Shown here: positions 6,864 to 13,969 of the stretch, piece after piece
Layout: each line of letters begins with the position of its first letter
Numbering within the stretch: position 1 is the first letter of the stretch
Assembly (NCBI GenBank): GCA_945878495.1
Contig: CAMCTP010000020.1
Coordinates: forward strand, 1-14,618
DNA from: Rickettsia typhi
Lineage (GTDB): Bacteria > Pseudomonadota > Alphaproteobacteria > Rickettsiales > Deianiraeaceae
Reading direction: 5' to 3'
DNA: 14,618 nt
Position numbers and translations under genes: made by a program
Notes under the pieces: model-generated
The model's input: the letters and a program-made list of their open reading frames with translations, nothing else
Told to the model about the DNA's origin: nothing
The model's database searches: none

Positions 6864-8123
6864 ATGATATCAACAAAAATTAACCAATTGGATACCTTTA
6901 TAGATACCGTTCCACACGTTGAAACTGTGAGCATAGCATTTGGCGTTAAAAGCGGAAGCTGCGATGAATCAGAAGCAAACAATGGAATATCTCACTTTCT
7001 TGAACATATGGCTTTCAAAGGGACGGCAAAGAGGGACTATCTTGAAATAGCAAAAATAATAGATAATGCTGGAGGGTATATCAATGCATATACCGCAAAA
7101 GATAGAACGGTTTATTATGTAAAATTAATGAAAAATGATCTTGAATTAGGCGTTGATGTTATATCCGATATAGTTCAAAATTCAATATTTCCTGAAAAAG
7201 AAATTGAAAAAGAAAGAGGCGTTATTCTGCAAGAATTATCAGCAACTCTCGATAGCCCTGACGATGTTGTTTTTGACAATTTCTACCGAGATGCTTTTGG
7301 CGAAAATACCAGTCTTGGAAGAACAATACTTGGGCCCAAAGAAAATATTGAAAAACTTCAAAAAAATGACTTTCAATCCTATATTGATTCAAGATACTCA
7401 ACTGAAAATAGCTGTTTAGCTATATCGGGAAATGTCGATCAAAGCAAAACATCCGACATTATTGAAAAATACTTCGGCAATCTAAAAACTTTCACTCCAA
7501 GCGATTCGCCAAAAGACCAATATTCCGGCGGTTCTAGCATTACCCATAAAGAAGATTTACAACAGGTTCAGTGCGTTCTTGGCTTTAAATCTGAACAATA
7601 TACATCGGAAAATAAATACGCAATCGGCATTCTATCAAGCATACTTGGTGGAGGAATGTCATCAAGATTATTTAGAGAAATAAGAGAGGAAAGAGGCTTG
7701 GCTTATACAGTTTCAAGTTTCAATGATGCTTATGAAAATACCGGACTTTTTGGAGTGTACGCAGGAACATCTCCGGACAAAGTTGATGAATTTTTAACCG
7801 CAACAATCGATGAATTGAAAAAAATCAGCGATGGAATAACTGACGAAGAAATGTCAAGAGTTATCAAGCAAACTCAGTCAGGAATTGCTATGTCAAATGA
7901 AAGCACAAATTCCAGATCGCAAAAACTAATAACAGACAATCTACATCTTGGACGAGTAGTGGAATATTCTGAAATCATGGAAAAAATTCAAAATGTTACA
8001 AAACAAAATATAATAAATCTTGCACAATCGATTTTTAAATCAAAGCCAACACTTACAATATACGGCAATACAAAAGGCATAAAATCCACCTATGAGTCTT
8101 TTTGCAATGCACTTGCCATATAA
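6864..8123 (+). CDS. M16 family zinc metallopeptidase (processing-peptidase-like)
   Basis: 419 residues, typical of single-unit bacterial M16B peptidases related to the mitochondrial processing peptidase beta subunit. The inverted zinc motif HFLEH is at 44-48 (His44, Glu47, His48) and the third ligand is Glu124 in ERGVILQEL, 76 residues on, as in the mitochondrial enzyme. The C-terminal half carries GGGMSSRLFREIREERGLAY (262-281), with the Arg277/Tyr281 pair that binds substrate in this family. All active-site residues are present. No signal peptide is visible, so a cytosolic location is likely; the substrate is unknown. The start is ATG at 6864, without a Shine-Dalgarno. It is divergent from metC, and yidC follows 48 bases downstream on the same strand. 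Confidence 0.92.
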   Translation: MISTKINQLDTFIDTVPHVETVSIAFGVKSGSCDESEANNGISHFLEHMAFKGTAKRDYLEIAKIIDNAGGYINAYTAKDRTVYYVKLMKNDLELGVDVISDIVQNSIFPEKEIEKERGVILQELSATLDSPDDVVFDNFYRDAFGENTSLGRTILGPKENIEKLQKNDFQSYIDSRYSTENSCLAISGNVDQSKTSDIIEKYFGNLKTFTPSDSPKDQYSGGSSITHKEDLQQVQCVLGFKSEQYTSENKYAIGILSSILGGGMSSRLFREIREERGLAYTVSSFNDAYENTGLFGVYAGTSPDKVDEFLTATIDELKKISDGITDEEMSRVIKQTQSGIAMSNESTNSRSQKLITDNLHLGRVVEYSEIMEKIQNVTKQNIINLAQSIFKSKPTLTIYGNTKGIKSTYESFCNALAI

Positions 8124-8124
8124 C

Positions 8125-8151
8125 TTGACAACTAAAATATACAATTTAAAT
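8125..8151 (+). promoter_or_regulatory. Possible promoter for yidC
   Basis: A perfect TTGACA (8125-8130) begins one base after the M16 stop codon. The best -10 at workable distance is TTAAAT (8146-8151), 4/6 with a 15-base spacer; TACAAT at 8151-8156 is a better hexamer but 20 bases away. yidC may therefore be partly independent of the peptidase gene. Confidence 0.28.
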
Positions 8152-8171
8152 ACAATTGATTTTATAAAATA

Positions 8172-9836
8172 ATGAATCCTAATTACGATCAAGCACAGCA
8201 AACAAAAAAAATGCTACTCATATCTGGAGTCTGCGTGGCGATAATAATGCTGTGGGGTAATTTTTTTGGACAAACGACTGAAATTCAATCAACTACTAGC
8301 GAAAATGAAATCGCAAAAACAGACACAACGCCAGCAGAATCAGAGCAAAAAGATTCTGAAAAAAAACTAATTACCTTGGCTGATGCGAATCAAAATCGAA
8401 GTGAGAATGTTTGGGTTTTTGAAAATGAAAAAATCAAAGGAAGTATAAATCTTAAAGGCTTTAAAATCGATAATCTTGTATTACAAAATTACAAAATTGA
8501 GAGATCTGATGAAAATGTTCAACTATTAAAACCAGCTGAATCAGATGAATATTATAATTTTGAGCTTGGATTTAAAGGTCCAGACAAAAATAGCGTACCA
8601 AGCGAGAAAACAATCTGGAGAAAAACAGATGAAAAGGATGGATTTACCGTATTCACTGCGAATGTTGAAAATACTGAATTCAAAATATCAATCAAGCTTG
8701 ATGAAAATTATCTATGGAATATAAAACTATCATCCAGCAAACCTGATGACTTCTCGGGTTTTGTAAAACTTAAGAAAAATATCACAAAACTAAAAGATAA
8801 AAATTCCTACTCCCACACAGGAATAGCAATGGTTAAAAACGGCGTTTTAGACGAAATAAAATATAAAAATATTGAAAAAAATAAATTCAATACCGAAGAA
8901 AAAGCATGGATCGGTTTTGGCGATGTATATTGGTTTTCGGGCATTGTACTTGGCAATAAAAATGAATCAGAAGTTTCGTATTTAAAATCAAAAAAATGCG
9001 ATCAATGCTATCAAATTCAGGCTTCAAATGCCGAAAATGGTGAATTCAAATTCATGATTTTTACTGGTGCGAAAGATCAGAAAATCATCTCAAAATACCA
9101 AGAAGAATACTCAATACCCTCTTTTGATAAGGTTGTCGACTTCGGCTGGTTTTACTTTTTAACAAAACCAATTTCAAGGCTACTTGATATTTTATACATC
9201 TTTTTTGGTAATTTTGGAGTTGCGATAATCGCACTAACTGTTATCGTAAGGGCAATTTTATTTCCTCTTGCACAAAAATCCTACAAATCTACGCAAAAAA
9301 TTAAAGATATAGCACCTGAAATTGAAAAAACCCGTGCACTTTATGCAGACAGACCAAAGCGTGAATTCAACATGGCGGTTGTAGCAATATATAAAGAGCA
9401 CAAGGTAAATCCTGCTGCCGGATGCCTTCCACTGGTACTTCAAATACCTGTATTTTTCGCACTTTACAAGGTTCTTGTCGTAAGTCTTTCAATGAGAGAT
9501 GCAGGATTCATTCTTTGGATCAAAGATCTATCTGATCCGGACCCAACATCGATTTTCAATCTATTCGGCCTACTACCATTTGAAACATCGGGAATTTTCC
9601 AACTTGGAGTTTTGCCGTTGATACTTGGTGGATCAATGCTATTGCAGCAAAAATTCTCCCCAACTCCAACCGATCCTGCTCAAGCTAAAATGATGAAATT
9701 AATGCCGGTAGTATTTACATTCGTATTCGCAGGCTTTCCATCCGGACTTGTTGTCTACTGGATTACCAATAATATGCTTGGAATTTTACAGCAATATATT
9801 ATATCATTGACATCGAAAAAAAAGATTGATAAATAA
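8172..9836 (+). CDS. yidC: Membrane protein insertase YidC
   Basis: 554 residues, the length of Gram-negative YidC with its large periplasmic domain. Residues 13-30 form the first membrane segment. A charged periplasmic beta domain runs to about 320; the conserved insertase core follows with hydrophobic segments. Typical core motifs are FGWFYFLTKP, FGNFGVAIIALTVIVRAILFP with the conserved groove arginine at residue 360, NPAAGCLPLVLQIPVFFALYKV, and FPSGLVVYWITNN near the C-terminus. YidC inserts and folds inner-membrane proteins, alone or with SecYEG. The basic tail after the last segment is short (SKKKIDK). In many bacteria yidC is in the rpmH-rnpA-yidC cluster; here it lies between an M16 peptidase and an unknown gene. 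The start ATG at 8172 precedes the normal cytosolic N-terminus. Confidence 0.96.
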   Translation: MNPNYDQAQQTKKMLLISGVCVAIIMLWGNFFGQTTEIQSTTSENEIAKTDTTPAESEQKDSEKKLITLADANQNRSENVWVFENEKIKGSINLKGFKIDNLVLQNYKIERSDENVQLLKPAESDEYYNFELGFKGPDKNSVPSEKTIWRKTDEKDGFTVFTANVENTEFKISIKLDENYLWNIKLSSSKPDDFSGFVKLKKNITKLKDKNSYSHTGIAMVKNGVLDEIKYKNIEKNKFNTEEKAWIGFGDVYWFSGIVLGNKNESEVSYLKSKKCDQCYQIQASNAENGEFKFMIFTGAKDQKIISKYQEEYSIPSFDKVVDFGWFYFLTKPISRLLDILYIFFGNFGVAIIALTVIVRAILFPLAQKSYKSTQKIKDIAPEIEKTRALYADRPKREFNMAVVAIYKEHKVNPAAGCLPLVLQIPVFFALYKVLVVSLSMRDAGFILWIKDLSDPDPTSIFNLFGLLPFETSGIFQLGVLPLILGGSMLLQQKFSPTPTDPAQAKMMKLMPVVFTFVFAGFPSGLVVYWITNNMLGILQQYIISLTSKKKIDK

Positions 9837-9874
9837 AAATAACTACAATATCTAGTTTTGTATTTTTTAATTCA

Positions 9875-10372
9875 ATGAACCATATTAACCAACGAAAAAC
9901 ATTGGAAGAATTAAAAAAAAAATTATCACCATTTAAAAAAGAGAGGCAAATACTTAATATCTTGGCTCGTGATAATAAGTATAAACAACTTGCGGAAGAG
10001 CAATTAAAGTCAATAGACGAGCAACAAGTCAATGGCACCAACGATAATGATGTTACTTTTTTTTCATCACAACAAATAAGAGAAATAATTGATAATAATA
10101 AAGACCCAGAGCAAGAAATAAAGACCTCCATTAATCAAATTGAAGCTCAAAAAAAGCCAAAAAATCTACAAATCGAGAATTATAATAAATTCTATCAACA
10201 AAATTCATACGAAGATCGAGAGGCTCGCCAACAACACAAAATCACAAATAAGCAAAGTGAAATTACAATAGAAAAAATAGCAAATTCGAAACCAAAAGGA
10301 AATAGTGTGTCAAACTTTTTTAGGAATCTCTTCTCCGGAGGAAAAAAGAAAGTATCGTCTATAAGTCGCTAA
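9875..10372 (+). CDS. Unrecognised basic, Q/N/K-rich protein downstream of yidC
   Basis: 165 residues, no family recognised. The N-terminal part (about 6-50) is a highly charged, helix-prone stretch rich in Lys, Glu and Gln that could form a coiled coil. The middle (51-140) is polar and low in hydrophobics, with many Asn and Gln, and is probably disordered. The tail SVSNFFRNLFSGGKKKV (144-160) is short, aromatic and basic, and could be an amphipathic membrane- or RNA-binding segment. There is no signal peptide or membrane helix. It begins 38 bases after yidC, probably on the same transcript, and its stop faces the ispG stop two bases away. The opposite-strand frame looks like a composition shadow, so the plus-strand reading is preferred. 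A role with YidC or the membrane is possible but unsupported beyond position. Confidence 0.6.
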   Translation: MNHINQRKTLEELKKKLSPFKKERQILNILARDNKYKQLAEEQLKSIDEQQVNGTNDNDVTFFSSQQIREIIDNNKDPEQEIKTSINQIEAQKKPKNLQIENYNKFYQQNSYEDREARQQHKITNKQSEITIEKIANSKPKGNSVSNFFRNLFSGGKKKVSSISR

Positions 10373-10374
10373 TC

Positions 10375-11463
10375 CTATAGACTCATTTTCCTAACCAAAG
10401 CTATCACATGATCAGCAACATCCGCTCCGGCTGGAATTTTATGATCTGGTTTTCCATTTATATAAACCAAGTGCTGACCCGATCCGGCACCCGTTATTCC
10501 TATATTCGTATGCTTAGCCTCCCCTATTCCATTTACAACACAACCAAGGACTGAAATTGTTATCGGCTTTATTATATTTGCAGTGGCGGTTTCAATTTTC
10601 GCAATAGTTTTGCAAACATCAAATTGTTGCCTTGCGCATGATGGACAGGATATAATATTCACGCCCCTGTGTCGTAAATCTAAACTTTTTAAAATGTCAT
10701 AAGCCACGGCAACCTCCTCGTGTGGATCTATTGACAATGAGACCCTCATGGTATCACCTATTCCATTCATCAGCAAGTATCCAAGTCCAATCGATGATCT
10801 TGCTGTTCCAATTCCCCTAGTTCCGGACTCCGTTATTCCTAGATGCAGTGGGTAATCGCACGCCTCCGCCAACAACTCGTAAGATTTAATTGCAAGCATA
10901 ACATTCGATGCTTTAACACTAATTTTTGTTTCAAAAAAATCTAAATCTTCAAGTATTTTTACTGAATTCATCGCACTTTCAACCAAGGCTTCAGGACATG
11001 GCTCTCGATATTTTACCAACATCGCTTCCTCCAAAGATCCTGCATTAACCCCAATTCTAATACTACATCCATTATCTTTGGCTGCTTTTACAAGCTCCAT
11101 TGCTCGCTCTTTTGAACCTATTGTTCCCGGATTAATTCTGAGACACTTTGCTCCAGCCTCTGCAGCCTCAATTCCTCTTTTGTAGTGGAAATGAACATCT
11201 GCTATAATTGGCACGGGTGAATTTTTTACAATCTCACGCAATGCAAAGGTTGACTCTTTATCTGGCACGGAAACCCTAATCAACTCAGAGCCAGCGGCTA
11301 CACATTTCTCAATTTGCAAAAGTGTTTCCTTGGCATTGCTCGTCAAGGTATTTGTCATGGTCTGAACCGCAATTGGATGATCTCCGCCTATCTTCACATC
11401 GCCAACAGAAATAACCCTAGATTTTCTTCTGGTAATTTTTTTGTAGTCTTGCGATTGAAACAT
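10375..11463 (-). CDS. ispG: 4-hydroxy-3-methylbut-2-enyl diphosphate synthase (IspG/GcpE)
   Basis: 362 residues from ATG at 11463. IspG is the [4Fe-4S] enzyme that converts MEcPP to HMBPP in the MEP isoprenoid pathway, which also feeds the undecaprenyl carrier used by MurG. The TIM-barrel half begins with RRKSRVISVGDVKIGG and PIAVQTMTN. Cluster ligands are Cys273 and Cys276 (CPSCARQ), Cys308 (GCVVNGIGEA) and Glu315, with the same spacing as E. coli Cys270, Cys273, Cys305 and Glu312. An in-frame TTG at 11484 would add seven residues, but it overlaps the likely -10 element and lacks a Shine-Dalgarno, so the ATG is preferred. The gene is convergent with the unknown plus-strand gene and divergent from pgsA. 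Confidence 0.95.
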   Translation of the reverse strand: MFQSQDYKKITRRKSRVISVGDVKIGGDHPIAVQTMTNTLTSNAKETLLQIEKCVAAGSELIRVSVPDKESTFALREIVKNSPVPIIADVHFHYKRGIEAAEAGAKCLRINPGTIGSKERAMELVKAAKDNGCSIRIGVNAGSLEEAMLVKYREPCPEALVESAMNSVKILEDLDFFETKISVKASNVMLAIKSYELLAEACDYPLHLGITESGTRGIGTARSSIGLGYLLMNGIGDTMRVSLSIDPHEEVAVAYDILKSLDLRHRGVNIISCPSCARQQFDVCKTIAKIETATANIIKPITISVLGCVVNGIGEAKHTNIGITGAGSGQHLVYINGKPDHKIPAGADVADHVIALVRKMSL

Positions 11464-11482
11464 TTTATTGCAAAATTTTATC

Positions 11483-11510
11483 AACCTAGTGAAATACTTT
11501 TTGTTGTCAA
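11483..11510 (-). promoter_or_regulatory. Probable ispG promoter
   Basis: On the minus strand, a perfect TTGACA (11510 down to 11505) is followed after 16 bases by TAGGTT (11488 down to 11483), 3/6 to the -10 consensus. The predicted start near 11476 would give a leader of about 13 bases before the ATG at 11463, and argues against the TTG at 11484 as the translation start. Confidence 0.38.
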
Positions 11511-11534
11511 ATATTTTTTATTGCGATTTAAAAT
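11504..11534 (+). promoter_or_regulatory. Possible promoter of the pgsA-greA operon
   Basis: TTGTCA (11504-11509) and TAAAAT (11529-11534) each match the consensus at 5/6 positions with a 19-base spacer. The predicted start near 11541 gives a leader of about 29 bases. A perfect TATAAT at 11552-11557 is closer to the ATG but has no -35 at a fitting distance. Confidence 0.33.
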
Positions 11535-11569
11535 AAATAAAATATCCTAACTATAATATTGATAAATAA

Positions 11570-12118
11570 ATGATAAAACATCTACCAAATGCAATCACAA
11601 TATTCAGATTTGCTTTGATACCTGTGATATCTGTTATGATGCTCTCTGGTAAATCACAAAAATCATTGATTGGACTTTCAATTCCTTGTATATTATTTAT
11701 TATCGCAGCAATCAGCGACTTCCTTGATGGCTTCCTTGCTAGAAAATTGAACGCTGAAAGTAAATTTGGAATATTCTTCGACAATATAGCGGATAAATTA
11801 CTAAATATATCTCTAATATGTATATTGATCAAAAACGGCGGTATTTGGTTAGTTCCAGCAATTATAGCAATTTCACGAGAAATTTTAATATCATCGTTAA
11901 GGGAATATATGGCATTAAATCTGTCGGTAAAGGTTCCTGTTGATATATACGGGAAGATTAAAACAGCAATGCAATTTATAGCACTGGCTATAATTATTCA
12001 AGCCTGTTTTTCAGGATCTCAAATGCAAAACTTTATTGGTAATGCGGTATTTACAATATCGGTAATTATCTCGGTAATAAGTGCAGTATTATATACATCT
12101 GTTTTTTTCAAAAAATGA
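11570..12118 (+). CDS. pgsA: CDP-diacylglycerol--glycerol-3-phosphate 3-phosphatidyltransferase
   Basis: 182 residues, the usual size, with several hydrophobic membrane segments. PgsA joins CDP-diacylglycerol and glycerol-3-phosphate to phosphatidylglycerol phosphate, the committed step to phosphatidylglycerol and cardiolipin, in the inner membrane. The CDP-alcohol phosphotransferase signature is complete: Asp50, Asp53, Gly54, Ala57, Arg58, then eight residues to Gly67, Asp71 and Asp75 (DFLDGFLAR and GIFFDNIADK). The N-terminal LPNAITIFRFALIP is typical of PgsA rather than phosphatidylserine synthase. The ATG at 11570 gives the normal short N-terminus. The TGA stop overlaps the greA ATG by four bases (ATGA), so the two are translationally coupled. 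Confidence 0.94.
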   Translation: MIKHLPNAITIFRFALIPVISVMMLSGKSQKSLIGLSIPCILFIIAAISDFLDGFLARKLNAESKFGIFFDNIADKLLNISLICILIKNGGIWLVPAIIAISREILISSLREYMALNLSVKVPVDIYGKIKTAMQFIALAIIIQACFSGSQMQNFIGNAVFTISVIISVISAVLYTSVFFKK

Positions 12119-12594
12119 GCGTTAAAATATTAATAACAAAAGAGGGATACGAGAGGCTTATCGCTGAAATTAACGATTTGATTCAAATTCAAAGACCGCA
12201 TGTTACAAAAACAATTTCTGAGGCTAGAGAGCTAGGCGATCTTAGCGAAAATGCCGAATACCACACCGCAAGGGAAAAACAAAGGATTATAGACTCAAAG
12301 CTATCATCTCTTCAAAGAATTTTTACAAATGCCGAAATAATTGACATTGCTAATATTGTAAATAAAGATACCATTAGATTTGGCGCAACAGTAACCTATA
12401 CAAACCACAATCTAGAACGAGACGTAACCGTAAAAATACTCAGTGAGTACGAATCCGATCCGTCAAAAATGTATATTTCTTTAAATACACCAATTGCAAA
12501 ATGTTTGCTTGGTAAAAAAATTGGAGATTCGGCAAATCTTGAGATAAATAATACAACCCATGAGCTTGAAATTATAAATATTCAATATATATAA
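12115..12594 (+). CDS. greA: Transcription elongation factor GreA
   Basis: 159 residues, matching the family length. GreA enters the RNA polymerase secondary channel and stimulates cleavage of backtracked transcripts. The N-terminal coiled coil carries ITKEGYERL and the tip motif GDLSENAEY (41-49); Asp42 and Glu45 correspond to the catalytic acids Asp41 and Glu44 of E. coli GreA. The C-terminal FKBP-like domain (about 80-159) is more divergent but has the expected TPIAKCLLGKKIGD, where most relatives show SPiGrALiGk-like residues. Start and pgsA stop share ATGA at 12115-12118. Seven bases separate its stop from the next gene. Confidence 0.94.
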   Translation: MSVKILITKEGYERLIAEINDLIQIQRPHVTKTISEARELGDLSENAEYHTAREKQRIIDSKLSSLQRIFTNAEIIDIANIVNKDTIRFGATVTYTNHNLERDVTVKILSEYESDPSKMYISLNTPIAKCLLGKKIGDSANLEINNTTHELEIINIQYI

Positions 12595-12601
12595 ATCATA
12601 T

Positions 12602-13969
12602 ATGATATCGGAAAATATTTTTAGAAAATACGACATTCGTGGAATTGTTGATCAAGATTTTCATTATAGCGATGCATACAAAATAGCTCTTGCATTCGCA
12701 GAAGTCTTGAAAGAGTTAAAAATTACGAAAATATCTATTGGATATGATGGTAGAAAATCTTCAGTTGAATTATCAGAAAAATTTCAACTTGGCATTATTG
12801 AATCAGGAATAGACGTTTTAAATATCGGTCTCGTTCCATCTCCATGCCTATATTTTAGCGTACATCACTTAAATTTAAACGCAGGAGTTATGATCACAGG
12901 ATCCCATAACCCAAAGGAATACAATGGTATAAAATTCATGATAAAAGATATGTCGTTTTTTGACGAAGATATCAAGAAGCTTTATCATCGAATTAATGTC
13001 GGCGATTTTACACAATCAAACATCAAAGGTTCAGTTGATAAAATTGATGTCAAGTCAGATTACATCAAAAATCTAACACACTTTATCGATAAATCAAAAT
13101 TGCCAAATATCGCATTTGATGCAGGAAACGGAGCTAGCGGAGAAATCATTCAAAGTATCGCAAATATATTCAACATCCCTAAAAAAAATCTTCTTTACTG
13201 CGATATTGACGGAGATTTTCCAAATCATCACCCAGACCCAACGGTGGAAAAAAATATGCAGGATATATCAAAATTAGTGCTCGAAAATCACTGTGATGTC
13301 GGTATTGCTTTTGACGGAGATGCTGATAGGATAGGCATTGTCGACGATCTCGGTCGTTTTGTTGCCGGTGATATTTTGGTTGCGATTCTATCAAAATACC
13401 TGCTTATGGAAACTGGTGGTGGGAAAATAATCGCCGATGTCAAAGCAAGTAAAGTTCTATTTGATGAAATTGCAAAAAATGGAGGTGAACCAATAATGTA
13501 CAAAACTGGACATTCATTTATCAAAAAAAAGCTGAAATCTGAAAATGCTTTATTAGCCGGGGAAATGTCTGGGCATATATTTTACAACAATAGATATTTC
13601 GGTTTTGACGATGGAATTTATGCGGCAATGAGGCTCATTGAAATTATGCAAAAATATAATGTCAAACTATCCGAGTTAATCGACTCATATCCAAAAATGC
13701 ACAACACTCCGGAAATTAAGGTTTTCCTACCCGAAGAAATAAAATTTCCAATAATGGAAAAAATAACAACAAATCTAAAATCGCAATATAAACAATATAT
13801 AGACATAGATGGAGTTCGCGTAAATTTTGATCACGGGTGGATGTTAATTCGTGCTTCAAATACTCAAAATTGCCTTGTTTGCAGATGCGAATCATCAAGT
13901 GAATCAGGGCTCGTTGAATTAAAAAATATATTAGAAAATACACTTTTAAAGCATAATTTATCATTATGA
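12602..13969 (+). CDS. Phosphomannomutase/phosphoglucomutase (alpha-D-phosphohexomutase family)
   Basis: 455 residues, the size of the AlgC/ManB PMM/PGM group. It interconverts 6- and 1-phosphates of mannose or glucose, supplying GDP-mannose or UDP-glucose for surface polysaccharides. All four active-site elements are seen: the phosphoserine loop TGSHNP (99-104, Ser101), the metal loop DGDADR (238-243), the sugar-binding GEMSGH (320-325), and the phosphate-binding RASNT (417-421). The N-terminal IFRKYDIRG is also characteristic. GEMSGH fits PMM/PGM rather than GlmM; whether mannose or glucose is preferred cannot be read. The ATG at 12602 lies seven bases after greA with no Shine-Dalgarno. The TGA stop overlaps the next gene's ATG by four bases. 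Confidence 0.93.
   Translation: MISENIFRKYDIRGIVDQDFHYSDAYKIALAFAEVLKELKITKISIGYDGRKSSVELSEKFQLGIIESGIDVLNIGLVPSPCLYFSVHHLNLNAGVMITGSHNPKEYNGIKFMIKDMSFFDEDIKKLYHRINVGDFTQSNIKGSVDKIDVKSDYIKNLTHFIDKSKLPNIAFDAGNGASGEIIQSIANIFNIPKKNLLYCDIDGDFPNHHPDPTVEKNMQDISKLVLENHCDVGIAFDGDADRIGIVDDLGRFVAGDILVAILSKYLLMETGGGKIIADVKASKVLFDEIAKNGGEPIMYKTGHSFIKKKLKSENALLAGEMSGHIFYNNRYFGFDDGIYAAMRLIEIMQKYNVKLSELIDSYPKMHNTPEIKVFLPEEIKFPIMEKITTNLKSQYKQYIDIDGVRVNFDHGWMLIRASNTQNCLVCRCESSSESGLVELKNILENTLLKHNLSL

Noticed and set aside
7204..7419. 71-codon plus-strand frame inside the M16 peptidase gene
   Set aside because: It is an out-of-frame shadow covering the zinc-ligand region of an intact gene.
9799..10131. 110-codon minus-strand frame opposite the end of yidC and the unknown gene
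   Set aside because: Its Leu/Ser/Cys/Phe-rich composition is what antisense of a Lys/Gln/Asn-rich gene gives, and it overlaps the conserved yidC end. The plus-strand frame fits operon direction better.
11464..11484. TTG start for ispG at 11484
   Set aside because: It overlaps the likely -10 element and has no Shine-Dalgarno. The ATG at 11463 gives the usual short N-terminus before the RRKSR motif.
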